Shown in pieces: positions 1 to 7,967 of a stretch of 64,000 nt of DNA. The notes beneath the pieces are model-generated. The model was not told the DNA's origin. It ran no database searches and worked only from the letters and a program-made list of their open reading frames with translations. The stretch is from contig NZ_JAAGLT010000033.1 in the NCBI RefSeq assembly GCF_010548275.1, forward strand, positions 41,319 to 105,318. The letters are read 5' to 3'. Position 1 is the stretch's first letter. Each line of letters starts with the position of its first letter. A program made the translations under genes and the position numbers. The DNA is from Streptomyces sp. SID12488 (GTDB lineage: Bacteria > Actinomycetota > Actinomycetes > Streptomycetales > Streptomycetaceae).

Positions 1-444
1 GACGTGCCCGTCGTCGGTCATCTCGGCGAGCAGGTCCTTGTTGTCGACCGCCATCTCCCCGCACACGAAGAACATCGCGCGGACGTCGTGCTCGCGCAGG
101 GTCCGCAGGATGTCCGGGGTGTAGCGGGGGTCCGGGCCGTCGTCGAAGGTCAGCACCATGGTGCGGCCCCGTCCGGACACGCGCAGCAGCGGCTCGTGGC
201 GGACCAGGGTGCGCCCGTGGGCGGCGGCGCGCGGTGGACCGTATCCGGTGAGGGGTTCGAGGCGGTACGCGGAGGGCTTGAGCGCGCGGTGCGCCGGGGG
301 GCCCGCGGCGGGGGCGGCGGGCCGGGCGGCCGGGGTCGTGTCCTGGCCGGCGGTGAGCAGCGCGGCCGTACCGGCCGCTCCCACGGCGGCGGCTCCGCCG
401 ATCATCAACGCCCGGCGCCGTGTGAGCAACTGATCCTTCGTCAT
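1..444 (-). CDS. Polysaccharide deacetylase, secreted (C-terminal part outside window)
   Basis: The gene starts at ATG 444 and runs off the left edge, so only about 148 N-terminal residues are visible. After a short basic N-terminus there is an RRR followed by a hydrophobic Ala/Gly-rich stretch, which looks like a Tat-type or Sec signal peptide. An Ala/Pro-rich linker follows, then the NodB-type motif TFDDGPDP, whose first Asp is the usual catalytic base and whose second Asp binds the metal. The family removes N- or O-acetyl groups from cell-wall glycans, chitin or xylan; the substrate cannot be told from this fragment. The later HxxxH metal motif lies outside the window. It is divergent from the universal stress protein gene. 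Confidence 0.85.
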   Translation of the reverse strand, partial: MTKDQLLTRRRALMIGGAAAVGAAGTAALLTAGQDTTPAARPAAPAAGPPAHRALKPSAYRLEPLTGYGPPRAAAHGRTLVRHEPLLRVSGRGRTMVLTFDDGPDPRYTPDILRTLREHDVRAMFFVCGEMAVDNKDLLAEMTDDGHV

Positions 445-590
445 GACTCATCAGTCGCCCGGTCCGGTCCTGACGCCCCGCATCGGCACCGGTGCGGCGG
501 CAGGAAAGCACCCGCCTGGACCAGTACGCGGGTTTGATCACGGCCGCCCCGCGTGCCCTGTGGACCCCCTGCTCCCGATAGCCTCGCAGC

Positions 591-1067
591 GTGACGGAAC
601 ACCTGCACTCATCCCGGGGCGGCCATCAGTTCGAGCGGGGCACGGACGGTCCGAAGGTCATCGTGGTCGGCGTCGACGGCTCCGACTCCTCGCTCCGTGC
701 CGCCGCCTACGCCGCGGGGCTGGCCCGGCGCCAGCACGCGCTGCTCGCCCTGGTGTACGTGCAGCCGGTGATGACGGCGGGCGCCGCGTTCGGGGCGCCC
801 GTGGCGGAGGCGACGGACGGTATCGCGGAGGATCTCATCGCGCAGATCCGGGAGTCGACCGAGCAGGTCAGGGGGATCTTCGATGTCCGTTGGGAGTTCC
901 ACACCCTCCGCGGGGACCCGTACACGGGCCTGGTGAAGGCCGCCGACGACCTCAAGGCGGACGCGGTGGTCGTCGGCACGTCCGAGCAGGCGGGCCACCG
1001 GATCATCGGCTCGGTCGCCGTCCGGCTGGTGAAGGCGGGGCGCTGGCCGGTCACCGTCGTGCCGTAG
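591..1067 (+). CDS. Universal stress protein, UspA family
   Basis: A 158-residue single-domain USP. The core begins VIVVGVDGSDSS, the usual first strand and loop, and the C-terminal part VVVGTSEQAGHRIIGSV carries a G-x2-G-x9-G(S) like ATP-binding signature in somewhat degenerate form. Such cytoplasmic proteins bind ATP and accumulate under stress or dormancy, and their molecular role is usually unknown. The GTG start is chosen because it gives a normal length. No clear ribosome-binding site precedes it, so the start is less certain than the identity. Confidence 0.85.
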   Translation: MTEHLHSSRGGHQFERGTDGPKVIVVGVDGSDSSLRAAAYAAGLARRQHALLALVYVQPVMTAGAAFGAPVAEATDGIAEDLIAQIRESTEQVRGIFDVRWEFHTLRGDPYTGLVKAADDLKADAVVVGTSEQAGHRIIGSVAVRLVKAGRWPVTVVP

Positions 1068-1108
1068 CGGGAGCGGGCAACCGTTGGTGTCAGAGGTGCG
1101 GGCGGGGT

Positions 1109-1128
1109 GGGCGGCCCGGGCGCCGCCC
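1109..1128 (+). terminator. GC-rich hairpin after the stress protein gene
   Basis: A 7-bp perfect stem (GGGCGGC / GCCGCCC) with a 6-base loop lies about 40 bases after the stop at 1067. There is no T tract, as is common in Streptomyces terminators, so this is a plausible but unproven terminator. Confidence 0.4.
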
Positions 1129-1278
1129 GCGCGCAGCGGCGTGACCGCACCCGCCTCGCCCGCCGTGCGCGCCGATCCCGCGAGCCGTCCGGCCGGTGAG
1201 GAACGCGCCGTTCCGACCGTTCGTCGCACCGTTCGTCGACGGGTCCGACCGTCCGCCGCACACTCCGGTCCACGCTCT

Positions 1279-1293
1279 GTCCCGAATCGGGAC
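1279..1293. promoter_or_regulatory. Short palindrome just before the ECF sigma factor
   Basis: GTCCCGAATCGGGAC is a perfect odd palindrome ending 20 bases before the ATG at 1313. It could be an operator or a small hairpin in the leader. No known regulator motif is recognised. Confidence 0.3.
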
Positions 1294-1312
1294 GCTGCGA
1301 TGCCATACGGCC

Positions 1313-1861
1313 ATGACGGCCGGAACCACCATCACCCACGGGACGACGACCGCCGAGCACGAGCTGGCCGCGCTGCAGCGCGAGCACGGCCGACCGCTCT
1401 TCGCCCTGCTGCTGCGCCTGTGCGACGGCGACCGGCAGCGCGCCGAGGACCTGGTGCAGGAGACCCTCGTACGCGCCTGGCAGCACCCCGAGGCGTTGCG
1501 CGCCGACGACTTCACCTCCGTACGGCCGTGGCTGCTGACCGTCGGGCGGCGGCTCGCCATCGACGCGCGGCGGGCCCGGCAGGCGCGGCCCGCCGAGGTC
1601 GGGGACGCGATCCTGGAGAACGCTCGGGTGTGTGCCGATCACGCGGAACGGTCCGCGGCGACGCTCGATGTGCGCGAGGCTGTGAAGACACTCACTCCGG
1701 AGCACCGTGAAGTCCTGGTGCTGGTGTATTTCCACGGGGCGAGTGTTGCGGAGGCCGCCTCGGCGCTCGGAATCCCGCCCGGTACGGTGAAGTCGCGCGC
1801 TTATTACGCGCTGCGCGCCCTGCGCCGAGTCCTTCCGGGTTATGCGGCCGACCTGCGGTGA
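1313..1861 (+). CDS. ECF-type RNA polymerase sigma factor
   Basis: A 182-residue group IV sigma factor. The region 2 helix includes AEDLVQETLVRAWQHP (about residues 43-58), which contacts the core polymerase and the -10 element. Region 4 is the helix-turn-helix around LTPEHREVLVLVYFHG and GIPPGTVKSRAYYALRALR. The ATG at 1313 starts directly upstream of region 2 and gives normal family length; an upstream in-frame start at 1196 would add 39 residues without homology. A zinc-binding membrane anti-sigma factor is encoded 0.8 kb downstream on the same strand and is the likely partner. A gene of unknown function lies between them. Confidence 0.9.
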   Translation: MTAGTTITHGTTTAEHELAALQREHGRPLFALLLRLCDGDRQRAEDLVQETLVRAWQHPEALRADDFTSVRPWLLTVGRRLAIDARRARQARPAEVGDAILENARVCADHAERSAATLDVREAVKTLTPEHREVLVLVYFHGASVAEAASALGIPPGTVKSRAYYALRALRRVLPGYAADLR

Positions 1862-2008
1862 AACCAATGGTCAGGTCAAACCTCGGTAAAGTGCCTTGCT
1901 GAGGACCATGGTTGAGCAATCAGCTGTCTTCTATCCGTGTGCGGACCGGGCGAGTCCCGGAGGCCCGGGGTCGGGCGACGCGCACGCACCGGAGGAAGGC
2001 AGGAAGGA

Positions 2009-2524
2009 ATGCTGCACAGAGGTCAAGAGAGCACCGACGGCACCGGCGGGGGCGAACTCAGCGTTCCCATGGCCTGGTTGTACGCCGAGTACATCGCCGA
2101 CGAACTGTTGCGGACGGGCGACCTGATGCCGTCCACGTCCTTCGAGTTCCGCGCGGGGCGGGACGCGCTGGCACTCACCATCTTCCTGTCCGACACCAGC
2201 GGTGAACTCTCGGGCATCCGGGTCATCACTCAACTGGAGAAGTGGCTTTCGCTGACGGCGTACGACCAGCCCTGGCAGGACTGGGTTCGGACACGTATTT
2301 CAAGGTTGGCGGCCGACGCACTCGAATCGAGGGCGCCGGCACCGGACTTGGACATGGCCGCTGCCGCTTGGCGCTGGCTGGAGGAGACCGAGCTGCTCGC
2401 CCCGGACCTGGACGCCGTGCCGGGAGGCGGGCCCGTGCTCGGTGAGGACGACGGACCGAAGGTGTGGACCCCGGCCTGGCGGCTGGGACTGCCTCTCGGG
2501 CATCTGGCGATCCATCTTTTTTAG
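2009..2524 (+). CDS. Hypothetical protein between sigma and anti-sigma factor
   Basis: A 171-residue protein I do not recognise. The start at ATG 2009 is supported by a strong GGAGGAAGG-like Shine-Dalgarno stretch at about 1991-2007. The protein begins with a Gly/Thr-rich segment, then MAWLYAEYIADELL, and has acidic and Trp-rich parts (WQDWVRTR, AAAWRWLEE). It is soluble, with no signal peptide or membrane segment. Its place between an ECF sigma factor and its anti-sigma factor suggests a role in the same signalling unit, for example a modulator or target, but this is inference only. Confidence 0.65.
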   Translation: MLHRGQESTDGTGGGELSVPMAWLYAEYIADELLRTGDLMPSTSFEFRAGRDALALTIFLSDTSGELSGIRVITQLEKWLSLTAYDQPWQDWVRTRISRLAADALESRAPAPDLDMAAAAWRWLEETELLAPDLDAVPGGGPVLGEDDGPKVWTPAWRLGLPLGHLAIHLF

Positions 2525-2663
2525 AATCCGACCAATCCGCGCTCTCCTCCGCTCCGAACATCTTTGGTCTCGATTCGGTATGGGGCTTGAGTGATTCCGT
2601 AGTCCGGTGCGTACCGGTGGTAGCAACAACACCCCACCCGTACCATCGGCACAAGGATTCGTC

Positions 2664-3317
2664 ATGAGGTCCCTGGAACGGCATCGCGACGTCGGCGCAT
2701 ACGCGCTCGGCGTGCTCGACGAGGCGGACGCGTTCCGCTTCGAGGACCACCTCATGGAGTGCCCTGAGTGCGCGGCCCATGTGACCGAATTCGGTCCCGC
2801 CACACGGCAGTTGCTGCTGTACCGGCGAGCCACGCCGCGCTCCGTGCACCCCATGGCCCAACCCGGTCCCAGGCTTCTGGACCGGCTGCTCGGCGAAGTC
2901 GCGACCCGTCAGCGGGCCGGCCGTCGGCGCTGGCTGTACGCCGTGGCCGCCTCGGTGGTCTTCGCCGTGGCCGGGCCCGGTATCGCCATCATGGCGAGCG
3001 GCAACGCGGACCCGACGCAGCAGGTCACCGCGACCGACGAGCGGTCCGGCGTCTGGGCGCAGGTCACCAGTGAGAACACGGTCTGGGGCAGCCAGATCGA
3101 ACTGAAGGTCAAGGACGGCGCCGGCCCCCGTGCCTGCCATCTCGTCGCCATCGCGGACGACGGCACGGAAGAGACGCTGACCAACTGGAACGTGCCCGAG
3201 CACGACGCCCGTGAGAGCACGATGATGGGCGCCTCGACCCTCCACCCGGACCAGATCGACAAGTACGAGCTGCGCACCACCGACGGCCTGCACCTGGTCA
3301 CGCTGGATGCCCCCTGA
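2664..3317 (+). CDS. Membrane anti-sigma factor with zinc-binding (ZAS) domain
   Basis: A 217-residue protein. The N-terminal ZAS domain has the H-x3-C-x2-C motif (HLMECPEC, about residues 34-41), the usual zinc site by which anti-ECF proteins grip region 2/4 of their sigma factor. One membrane segment follows (WLYAVAASVVFAVAGPGIAI, about 93-112). The extracytoplasmic C-terminal domain of about 100 residues resembles the sensor domain of RskA-type anti-sigma factors. ATG 2664 has an AAGGA at 2653-2657. By position it should hold the sigma factor encoded at 1313 inactive until an envelope or redox signal arrives. Confidence 0.85.
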   Translation: MRSLERHRDVGAYALGVLDEADAFRFEDHLMECPECAAHVTEFGPATRQLLLYRRATPRSVHPMAQPGPRLLDRLLGEVATRQRAGRRRWLYAVAASVVFAVAGPGIAIMASGNADPTQQVTATDERSGVWAQVTSENTVWGSQIELKVKDGAGPRACHLVAIADDGTEETLTNWNVPEHDARESTMMGASTLHPDQIDKYELRTTDGLHLVTLDAP

Positions 3318-3355
3318 GTAAGCGCCATGTGCTGTCGGTCGACTGCGGCGCCGTC

Positions 3356-3416
3356 GTGGCTGGTCGCGCCCACGCGCGGAGCCGCATATCGATACGGCCC
3401 CACGCCCCTTCAGAGC
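3356..3416 (+). repeat. Intergenic palindromic repeat, copy A
   Basis: A degenerate copy of a repeat found six times in the window. It holds GGCTGGTCGCGCCCACGC, GGAGCCGCATATCGATAC and GGCCCCACGCCCC. It lies between the convergent anti-sigma factor and DNA glycosylase genes and may act as a bidirectional terminator. Confidence 0.7.
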
Positions 3417-3417
3417 G

Positions 3418-4281
3418 CTACTTCAGCAGGCGTGACATACGGCGGTCCGCGAGTGGTCTGCCGCCCGTCTGGCAGGTGGGGCAGTACTGGAGCGAGGAGT
3501 CGCTGAAGGAGACCTCGCGGACGGTGTCCCCGCAAACCGGGCAGGGTTCGCCGGTCCGGCCGTGCACCCTCAGGCCGCTCTTCTTCTCCGCCTTCAGTCG
3601 TCCGGCCGCGAGGCCCCGGGAGCGCTCGACCGCCTCGGTGAGCGTCGTGCGCAGTGCCTCGTACAGCCGCCGGTTCTCCTCCGGTGCGAGTGAGGCGGCG
3701 AGCTTGAACGGGGACATCCGCGCGGCGTGCAGGATCTCGTCGCTGTAGGCGTTGCCCACCCCCGCGATCAGGCTCTGGTCGCGCAGCGCGCCCTTGAGTT
3801 GTCGCCGCTCCCCCGCCAGCAGACCGGCGAGGCGCGCCTCGTCGAAGTCGTCGGCGAGTGGGTCGGGACCGAGGCGGGCCACGCCGGGCACCTCCTGCGG
3901 ATCGTGTACGACGTACACCGCGAGGCGCTTTTGGGTACCGGCCTCGGTGAGGTCGAAGCCCTCGCCCGTCTCCAGGGCGACACGCAGCGCGAGCGGGCCC
4001 TTTCCGGGCTTCGGCGGGCCGTCGGGGAGACGGTCGCGCCAGTGCAGCCAGCCCGCGCGGGCCAGGTGGGTCACGAAGTGCAGGCCGCCGTCCGTCGTCA
4101 GGTCGAGGAACTTGCCGTGCCGGTGCACGGCGGTGACCTCGCGGCCCTCCAGAGCGGTGAGCGGTGGGTCGTACGTCTTCAGGACGCTGATCGCGACGGG
4201 CAGCACGCGGACCATCTCATGGCCCACGAGCCGGTCGGTCAGGAAGTCCCTGAGCGCTTCGACCTCGGGAAGTTCCGGCAT
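3418..4281 (-). CDS. Formamidopyrimidine-DNA glycosylase family (Fpg/Nei) base-excision repair enzyme
   Basis: A 287-residue DNA glycosylase/AP lyase. It begins MPELPEVEAL, with the catalytic Pro at position 2 (the N-terminal residue after Met removal) and Glu at 3. The helix-two-turn-helix region contains QSLIAGVGNAYSDEILH. The C-terminal zinc finger is CPVC ... CPTC (two CxxC pairs 16 residues apart). These enzymes remove oxidised purines or pyrimidines. It is closer to the actinobacterial Fpg/Nei paralogues than to canonical MutM, so substrate preference is open. It lies 31 bases downstream of the phosphatase gene on the same strand and may be cotranscribed with it. Confidence 0.9.
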   Translation of the reverse strand: MPELPEVEALRDFLTDRLVGHEMVRVLPVAISVLKTYDPPLTALEGREVTAVHRHGKFLDLTTDGGLHFVTHLARAGWLHWRDRLPDGPPKPGKGPLALRVALETGEGFDLTEAGTQKRLAVYVVHDPQEVPGVARLGPDPLADDFDEARLAGLLAGERRQLKGALRDQSLIAGVGNAYSDEILHAARMSPFKLAASLAPEENRRLYEALRTTLTEAVERSRGLAAGRLKAEKKSGLRVHGRTGEPCPVCGDTVREVSFSDSSLQYCPTCQTGGRPLADRRMSRLLK

Positions 4282-4312
4282 ACGTCCAGAGTGCCACCGC
4301 GCGCCCCGGCGC

Positions 4313-6400
4313 TCAGCTCCTGGGCGGCACCACGAACTCGCACCACACGACCTTGCCGCCGCCCCTCGCCTCGACGCCCCAGTCGTCCGTGAGGAGATCG
4401 ACCAGCAGCAGACCGCGCCCGGAGACCCCGGACTCCCCCGCGTCGCGTCGGCGCGGCAACGCGCTGGAGGAGTCCTCGACCTCGACGCGCAGCCGGCGTT
4501 CGGCGCCGTTGAGCACGCGCAGGGTGACGACCGCCGCTCCCTCGGTGTGCATCAGGGCATTGGTGATCAGTTCGTCGGCCACCAGTTCGACCTCGTCGGC
4601 ACGCTCGCGGGCGCCCCAGGCCCGGACCGCCGCGCCGATCATGTGCCGGGCCTCCCTCAGCGCGTCGGGGTCGGCGGGCCCGACGTGCTGCTGGAGCCGG
4701 CCGCCGGACTGTACGGCGGTCAGACCCCGGCGGCGCAGGAGCAGCAGGGCCACGTCGTCGTCCCCGCTTCGTTCGTCGGCCACCTCGATGAGGCAGTCGG
4801 CGAGTTCCCAGACGCTCTCCGGGCCCGCTGCGATGAGCGCCCGGAGGGTCCGCAGCCCGTCGTCGAGGTCGGCGCCGGGCTGCTCGATGAGCCCGTCCGT
4901 GCACAGCACCAGGGTCTCGCCGGGGTCCAGTTCGAGGGTGGTCACCGGGTAGGTGAGGCGCCCGAACTCGGCGGAGAGGCCGAGCGGCAGCCCGCCGTCG
5001 ACCGGGACGCGGCGGCAGCTGCCGTCGGCGCGCCGCACCAGCGGGTCGAGGTGGCCGGCGCGGACCGCCTGGACCACCCCGGTGGACAGGTCGGCCTCCG
5101 CGTACAGACAGGTCGCGAAGCGGTCGGTGTCGAGTTCGTGCAGGAAGACGGAGGCGCGGGCCATCACCGTGGCGGGCGGGTGCCCCTCGGCCGCGTAGGC
5201 CTTCAGGACGATCCGCAGCTGGCCCATGACGGCCGCCGCGTGCGTGTCGTGGCCCTGTACGTCCCCGATGACCGCGCCGACCCGGCCGCCCGGCAGCGGG
5301 ATCACGTCGTACCAGTCGCCGCCGATGTCCCGGCCGAGCTGACCGCCGGAGGAGGCGGCGCGGTAGCGGACGGCGATGTCGGCGCCCGGCACATTCGGGA
5401 TGCTGCGCGGCAGCATGGCCTGCTGGAGGCCCTGGGCGAGGTCCTTTTCCTGCTCGAACAGCATGGCCCGCTGGAGGCTCTGCGCGATGCTGGTGCCGAG
5501 CGCGACGAGTACGGCCCGGTCCTCCGCCGAGAAGCCGTACCGGTCGTTGTAGAGCAGGCCCATCGCGCCGATCGGCCGGGCCTGCGCGATGAGCGGCAGA
5601 TAGGCGGCCGAGGTGATCTTCAGGTCGGTGAGGTGCGGCCACAGGATCGGGTACCCGTCCGCGAACTCCTCCGGCGACTCGATGAAACGCGGGCTGAGGG
5701 TCCGTACGACGTCGCCCATCGGGTAGGGCTCGTCGATACGGGTGATGCGGGTGCCGGGCACGGAGGCGCCCGCCGGGCCCTCGGCGACCAGCCGGATGCG
5801 GCCGGCCTCCACCAGACCCATGACCAGGCTTGCCGCCCCGAGGTGGGGCACGTCGTGGGAGTCGGTGAGGACGTCGATGACGTCCTCCACGGTGCGGGCG
5901 TGCGCGAGGGCCGCCGTGATGACCTGTACGACGTTGGTCTGGCGGCGCCGGACCTCGTCCTGTGCGGCCTGTTCGGTACGGGCCTGGCTGTCCCGCAGCT
6001 CCTGCGTGGCGTCGCGGACGAGGCCGATGATCCGGCGCGGGCGGCCTGTCTCGTCGCGGCGGATGTAGCCCTGGGTGTGGGTCCACTGCAGGACGCCGTC
6101 GCGGCGGCGGAGACGGAAGTAGGCACCGTAGTTCTCGCTGCCGTCCTTCATCGCCTCGGCGACGACGGAATCGAGCCGCAGGCCCTCCATCCGGGGCACC
6201 CGCACGCCCAGGCTCTCCGGGTGGCCGTCGTATTCGTCGGGGCTCAGATCGAAGATCTCGTGCGCCAGGGCGTCCATGTGGAACAGGCCTGCGTCCAGGT
6301 CCCAGTCGAACGTCCCCATGCGGTTGAGCGCCAGAACCGGGTCCGGGTGGGCGGGCCATTCGTCCGGGAGTGACGGGGCGCTCGCTCCCCGATCAGCCAT
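4313..6400 (-). CDS. PAS-GAF-PP2C phosphatase with C-terminal HATPase domain (RsbU/SpoIIE type)
   Basis: A 695-residue multidomain protein. A PAS domain lies at about residues 20-130, a GAF domain at about 165-310, and a PP2C (SpoIIE) phosphatase core at about 335-545 with the metal-binding DIGGDWYDVI and GDVQGHD motifs. A C-terminal HATPase_c fold like an anti-sigma kinase lies at about 570-690 (ELVADELITNALMH, then GRGLLLVDLLTDDWGV). Streptomyces has many such proteins. They are thought to dephosphorylate anti-anti-sigma factors, with the kinase-like domain acting on or binding a partner in the SigB-like network. PAS and GAF imply ligand, light or redox sensing. There is no membrane segment. 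Confidence 0.93.
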   Translation of the reverse strand: MADRGASAPSLPDEWPAHPDPVLALNRMGTFDWDLDAGLFHMDALAHEIFDLSPDEYDGHPESLGVRVPRMEGLRLDSVVAEAMKDGSENYGAYFRLRRRDGVLQWTHTQGYIRRDETGRPRRIIGLVRDATQELRDSQARTEQAAQDEVRRRQTNVVQVITAALAHARTVEDVIDVLTDSHDVPHLGAASLVMGLVEAGRIRLVAEGPAGASVPGTRITRIDEPYPMGDVVRTLSPRFIESPEEFADGYPILWPHLTDLKITSAAYLPLIAQARPIGAMGLLYNDRYGFSAEDRAVLVALGTSIAQSLQRAMLFEQEKDLAQGLQQAMLPRSIPNVPGADIAVRYRAASSGGQLGRDIGGDWYDVIPLPGGRVGAVIGDVQGHDTHAAAVMGQLRIVLKAYAAEGHPPATVMARASVFLHELDTDRFATCLYAEADLSTGVVQAVRAGHLDPLVRRADGSCRRVPVDGGLPLGLSAEFGRLTYPVTTLELDPGETLVLCTDGLIEQPGADLDDGLRTLRALIAAGPESVWELADCLIEVADERSGDDDVALLLLRRRGLTAVQSGGRLQQHVGPADPDALREARHMIGAAVRAWGARERADEVELVADELITNALMHTEGAAVVTLRVLNGAERRLRVEVEDSSSALPRRRDAGESGVSGRGLLLVDLLTDDWGVEARGGGKVVWCEFVVPPRS

Positions 6401-6464
6401 GGGCCCACCCTGTCAGCATTTGGCTGATTATTCGACTTGTCCGACGTCTTTTGCGGGGCGTTTC

Positions 6465-6728
6465 TCACTCCCCCAAGCCCTCGCAGGGGTCGTACGGGAC
6501 ATAGGAGCCGTAGGCGGTGGTGGTCTCGTCGGGAATCAGGCCACCGCCGTCAGGGAGGTCGGGGATCTCCGGGACCCTGTCGGGGCCGATGTCGCCGCAG
6601 GTGCCCTGGGCGGTGCCGATTCCGACGTCGTCCGGGGACACGACCTCCTCGCCCGGCGGGTCGCCGTCCCAGCCGCCGACGAGCAGAGTCGCGGAGAGTG
6701 CGCAGGCCGTGACAAGGGTTCGGTGCAT
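6465..6728 (-). CDS. Small exported acidic protein with a broken lipobox
   Basis: An 87-residue protein. The N-terminus (MHRTLVTACALSATLLVGG) is a normal signal peptide, and the mature part is acidic and Pro/Gly-rich with two Cys that could pair. The cleavage region reads LVGGW where a lipoprotein would have LVGGC; the codon is TGG, one base from TGC. It may be a secreted protein, or a former lipoprotein that has lost its anchor. Its function is unknown. It lies just upstream, in transcription terms, of the phosphatase gene, separated by 64 bases. Confidence 0.55.
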   Translation of the reverse strand: MHRTLVTACALSATLLVGGWDGDPPGEEVVSPDDVGIGTAQGTCGDIGPDRVPEIPDLPDGGGLIPDETTTAYGSYVPYDPCEGLGE

Positions 6729-6819
6729 CTCTCATTGTCTGCGTCACCCGCTCGGCGAACGCAAGCCGAGAACGGTCACCCACGGTCACGGCGGAGGGAA
6801 AACCCAGAGGGAGGGCGGG

Positions 6820-7656
6820 TCAGAGTCCGTAGACGCGGGCCGCGGTGCCCGTGAAGACCTGCTCGCGTTCGTCCGCGCCGAGGGAGGCGGTCAACTCCTC
6901 GGCCAGGGAGATCACTTGGCCGTACGACGCGGCGAGCGTGCACACCGGCCAGTCCGAGCCGAACATCAGCCGGCCGGGACCGAAGGTGTCCAGGGCCGTG
7001 TCCGCGTACGGGCGCAGGCCGTCGGGCGTCCAGGAGGCGTGGTCCGCCTCGGTGACCAGGCCGGAGAGCTTACCCACCACGTTGGGCAGGGCGGCCAGGA
7101 AGCGCAGGTCCGAGGCCCAGGGTTCCATCGCGCCGGAGGCGACCGGCGGCTTGCCCAGGTGGTCCAGGACGAAGGTGAGTTGCGGCAGCGACTCGGCCGC
7201 CCTGACGCACGCGGGCAGCTGGTGCGGAAGGACGACCAGGTCGTACACCAGGCCCGCTTCGGCGACGGCGGCAAGGCCGCGGCGTACGTCCGGGCGCAAC
7301 AGCCACTCCGGATCCGGCTCGCCCTGGACCTGGTGGCGGATGCCCTTCAGGTACTCGCCGCCGGGGAGTTCACGCAGCCTGGCGAGCTCGTCGGCGATAT
7401 CGGAACGGGTCAGGTCCCTCCAGCCGACGACGCCCGCGATCAGTTCGTGCTCCGCCGCGAGCGCCAGGAACTCCGGGGTCTCCTCGGGCACGGTGATCGT
7501 CTGGACGAGGATCGTGCGGTCGACGCCGGCCGCGCGTGCCTCAGGCCGGAGATCCTCCACCGTGAAGTCCCGGCGCAGTGGACTGTCCTCGGCGATCCAG
7601 TCCTGGTCCCGGACCGACAGGTCCCACATGTGGTGGTGCGCGTCGACGACCGTCAC
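6820..7656 (-). CDS. Amidohydrolase, probable L-fucono-lactonase
   Basis: A 278-residue member of the amidohydrolase_2 family (COG3618). Metal-site motifs are DAHHHMWD at the N-terminus, LDHLGKP in the middle and FGSDWPV near the C-terminus. In sugar operons with FucD-type dehydratases this family hydrolyses aldonolactones, here most likely L-fucono-1,5-lactone to L-fuconate. The GTG start at 7656 overlaps the TGA stop of the mutarotase gene (GTGA), so translation is probably coupled. A longer reading frame upstream is out of register with the family and was not used. It is the last gene of the fucose operon. Confidence 0.85.
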   Translation of the reverse strand: MTVVDAHHHMWDLSVRDQDWIAEDSPLRRDFTVEDLRPEARAAGVDRTILVQTITVPEETPEFLALAAEHELIAGVVGWRDLTRSDIADELARLRELPGGEYLKGIRHQVQGEPDPEWLLRPDVRRGLAAVAEAGLVYDLVVLPHQLPACVRAAESLPQLTFVLDHLGKPPVASGAMEPWASDLRFLAALPNVVGKLSGLVTEADHASWTPDGLRPYADTALDTFGPGRLMFGSDWPVCTLAASYGQVISLAEELTASLGADEREQVFTGTAARVYGL

Positions 7657-7967
7657 GGCAGCTCCCAGACCACCGGCAGGCCCGACTCCGTGCCCTCGGC
7701 GGAATAGTCGTGCACCACGTCGAGGAGTTCGGCCATCCGGGCCTGCCAGGCCACGTTGACCGGCAGTTTCTCCAACTCGGCGAGGAGCAGGGCGTAGTCG
7801 GCGCACTCCAGGACGTGGAAGAGGTCGGTGCCACTGCGCCAGATCGTCCAGGAGGTGGCACCGGCGGCACGGATGGCGTCGGTCAGCTCGACGGGGACCT
7901 CGCGGTGGGCGGCGTCGTACTCGGCGACGCGGTCGGCGCGGACCTTGGTGTGCAGGGCCACTCTCAT
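7653..7967 (-). CDS. L-rhamnose/L-fucose mutarotase, RhaM-like (DUF718)
   Basis: A 104-residue small enzyme of the L-rhamnose mutarotase family, which interconverts sugar anomers. Family features visible are the N-terminal strand MRVALHTKVRADRVAEYDAAH, with the conserved His, and the C-terminal Trp-Gln and Trp residues (VNVAWQARMAELLD, VVWELP). In this operon the substrate is more likely L-fucose than L-rhamnose, because the dehydratase is a clear FucD. The ATG at 7967 overlaps the aldo/keto reductase stop (ATGA), and its own stop overlaps the lactonase start. Confidence 0.85.
   Translation of the reverse strand: MRVALHTKVRADRVAEYDAAHREVPVELTDAIRAAGATSWTIWRSGTDLFHVLECADYALLLAELEKLPVNVAWQARMAELLDVVHDYSAEGTESGLPVVWELP

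Noticed and set aside
3752..6373. An 873-codon open frame on the plus strand opposite the PP2C phosphatase gene
   Set aside because: It is the GC-rich antisense shadow of a gene with clear PAS, GAF, PP2C and HATPase motifs; the translation shows no family.
7653..7967. Locus as an L-rhamnose pathway, based on the RhaM-like mutarotase
   Set aside because: The dehydratase fits L-fuconate dehydratase far better, and an alpha-L-fucosidase is in the same locus; no rhamnosidase or rhamnonate dehydratase is seen.
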